Assembly: GCA_019722365.1 (NCBI GenBank)
Contig: JADFUC010001469.1
Coordinates: forward strand, 620,001 to 684,000
Source of the DNA: Lithospermum erythrorhizon
Taxonomy: Eukaryota; Streptophyta; Magnoliopsida; Boraginales; Boraginaceae
Direction: 5' to 3'
Length of the DNA: 64,000 bases
Position numbers and translations under genes: made by a program. This document shows, piece by piece, positions 62,752 through 64,000 of this stretch (the first letter of the stretch is position 1; every line of letters begins with the position of its first letter). The notes under the pieces are model-generated. The model worked only from the letters and a program-made list of their open reading frames with translations. It was not told the DNA's origin and did not search any database.

Positions 62752-63932
62752 GGTACTCTAGTTTTTGGAATCTTATATTCAAATTGCAAGGATTTGGGAG
62801 TTTGTCATTCTTACAAGCAGGATGGACAATCTCAACCTGGTAGGAACACTCATTTGACCTCAAAGATTGGCAACTCTACAAATATGACTCCTCAAAGTGC
62901 ACATCTTGGCTTTCCTGTTTCTGGTGACATTAGTAACACTACTTTAAACAGTGTGGCAACCTCAAGTCCAAGTATGGGGGCTAGTTCACTAGTAACGGAT
63001 GCCAACTCAGGGCTTTCAGGAGGTCCTCAATTCCAGAGAAATGCAAGTTTTAACAATGAGTCTTATTTGCGGTTGCCTGCGTCACCCTTGTCATTTTCAT
63101 CTAACAATATTAGCATCTCTGGGTCTTCGGTTATAGATGGGTCTTCAGTGGTACAACAGAGTTCCAATCAAGATCTAAGTTCTCAACAAGTTCAACAACG
63201 TCACCAGCATCAGGTCACTTCAAGTGCTACATCTCATATTGGGCAAATGGAACTTCCTAATGGTTCTCGGTATCTGGGATCATTCATGCAGGATTCGGTT
63301 ATGTCTCAGTTGCAGAAGAAACCACGCCTGGATATCAAGCAGGAGGATGTTCTACAACAGCAGGTTCTGCAGCAATATATACAACGGCAGGACCCCATGC
63401 ACTTGCAGAGACCTAATCCTCAATTGCAAGCATTATATCAGAAAGAAAGGCTAAGGCAACAGCAACAACAACTGCTGCAATCCATACCTCCAATGCAACG
63501 AGCCAAATTACTGCAGCAACATCAACAACAGCTTCAATTAAGGCAACATATTCAACAACATAGTTTGCAGCCATCACCTACAGTAAAGCATCCATATGAT
63601 GGTGGTGTGTGTTCTCGTAGAATAATGCAGTTCCTATACCATCAACGGCAACGACCGCCTGTGAGTTAATTAGAACTAATGTCTATTCTATAAATTTATT
63701 CCCGCTTCTGTCACATTCCCAAATATCTAGTACTGTTCTTGCTCTTGGTGATTCTTTGATATTTAAAACCACTCCATATCTTGCATGTTTCTTTTGGCAG
63801 GACAATTCAATTGCTTATTGGAGAAAATTTGTTGCAGAATACTACTCTCCACGTGCTAAGAAAAGATGGTGTCTGTCGCAGTATGATAATGTTAGCAATC
63901 AATCCCTTGGAATATTTCCACAGTCAGCCATG
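62752..63932 (+). CDS. SEUSS-like transcriptional corepressor (SLK type), 5' part
   Basis: Two exons are visible, one ending at 63660 (donor GTGAGT) and one at 63801-63932; the gene runs off the right edge. The text GASSLVTDANSGLSGGPQFQ, SYLRLPASPLSFSSNNISIS and GSSVIDGSSVVQQSSNQDLS is typical of SEUSS/SLK proteins. A glutamine-rich stretch (RQQQQQLLQS, LLQQHQQQLQLRQHIQQHS) follows, then the start of the LIM-binding/LDB1 domain (RRIMQFLYHQRQRPP, then YWRKFVAEYYSPRAKKRWCL). SLK proteins work in the nucleus with LEUNIG-type partners. The frame is open upstream of 62794, but no ATG lies in it before ATG 62884 (MTPQSAHL). The true start may sit in an upstream exon or be that internal Met. The coding start is therefore not fixed; 62752 is a possible splice acceptor. 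Confidence 0.88.
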
Positions 63933-64000
63933 GTAATTAACTGCGTCCTCTTCTCTCTAAGAATTTTAACTCTTTACGTGAATCTGTTAATGTAGAATTA

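Overview
This window looks like nuclear DNA of a eudicot plant. It has many small exons with GT..AG introns, AT-rich intergenic DNA, a nuclear tRNA-Val(AAC) gene, plant-only families (IQD, MBD, SEUSS-like, EMS1-like, R2R3-MYB) and degraded Ty1/copia and Ty3/gypsy LTR retrotransposons. Exon chains were built by hand from splice sites and reading phase. Product names come from recognised motifs, not from a database search.

Layout. 1-3.5 kb: decayed copia gag-pol on the minus strand, running off the left edge. 3.5-9.5 kb: no gene seen. 9.6-13.5 kb (+): GT14 glycosyltransferase, 11 exons. 14.1-20.4 kb (-): a nested-looking but complete gypsy insertion with LTRs, PBS, polypurine tract and a perfect 5-bp target duplication. 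It keeps gag/protease remnants, has lost RT-RNaseH-integrase, and carries a 75-bp tandem array and an antisense ORF. 20.8-21.6 kb (+): actin-depolymerizing factor, starting about 375 bp from that LTR. 22.0-24.7 kb (-): rumi/CAP10-type O-glucosyltransferase. 25.6-26.4 kb (-): R2R3-MYB lacking its first exon. 28.4-34.7 kb (+): mismatch-repair gene MSH3, 12 exons. 35.4-37.7 kb (+): methyl-CpG-binding-domain protein. 39.1-40.3 kb (+): protein phosphatase inhibitor-2. 41.9-45.8 kb (-): EMS1-like LRR receptor kinase, broken near its middle. 47.1-49.4 kb (-): short non-autonomous copia-type element with LTRs and target duplication. 51.3-53.5 kb (-): truncated second gypsy element of the same family as the first. 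54.73-54.80 kb (-): tRNA-Val. 55.8-58.7 kb (-): IQD calmodulin-binding protein. 62.8 kb to the right edge (+): SEUSS-like transcriptional corepressor, partial.

The genes are independent plant housekeeping, signalling and regulatory loci; nothing suggests an operon or a linked pathway. I see no clearly new biological system. The most informative signals are: the gypsy element with its 75-bp hairpin-bearing array and antisense ORF; the small copia-type element whose 1.5-kb interior has no gag-pol but long near-open frames; the broken receptor kinase; the MYB without its first exon; and three genes whose start codon is cut off, or nearly cut off, by an intron.
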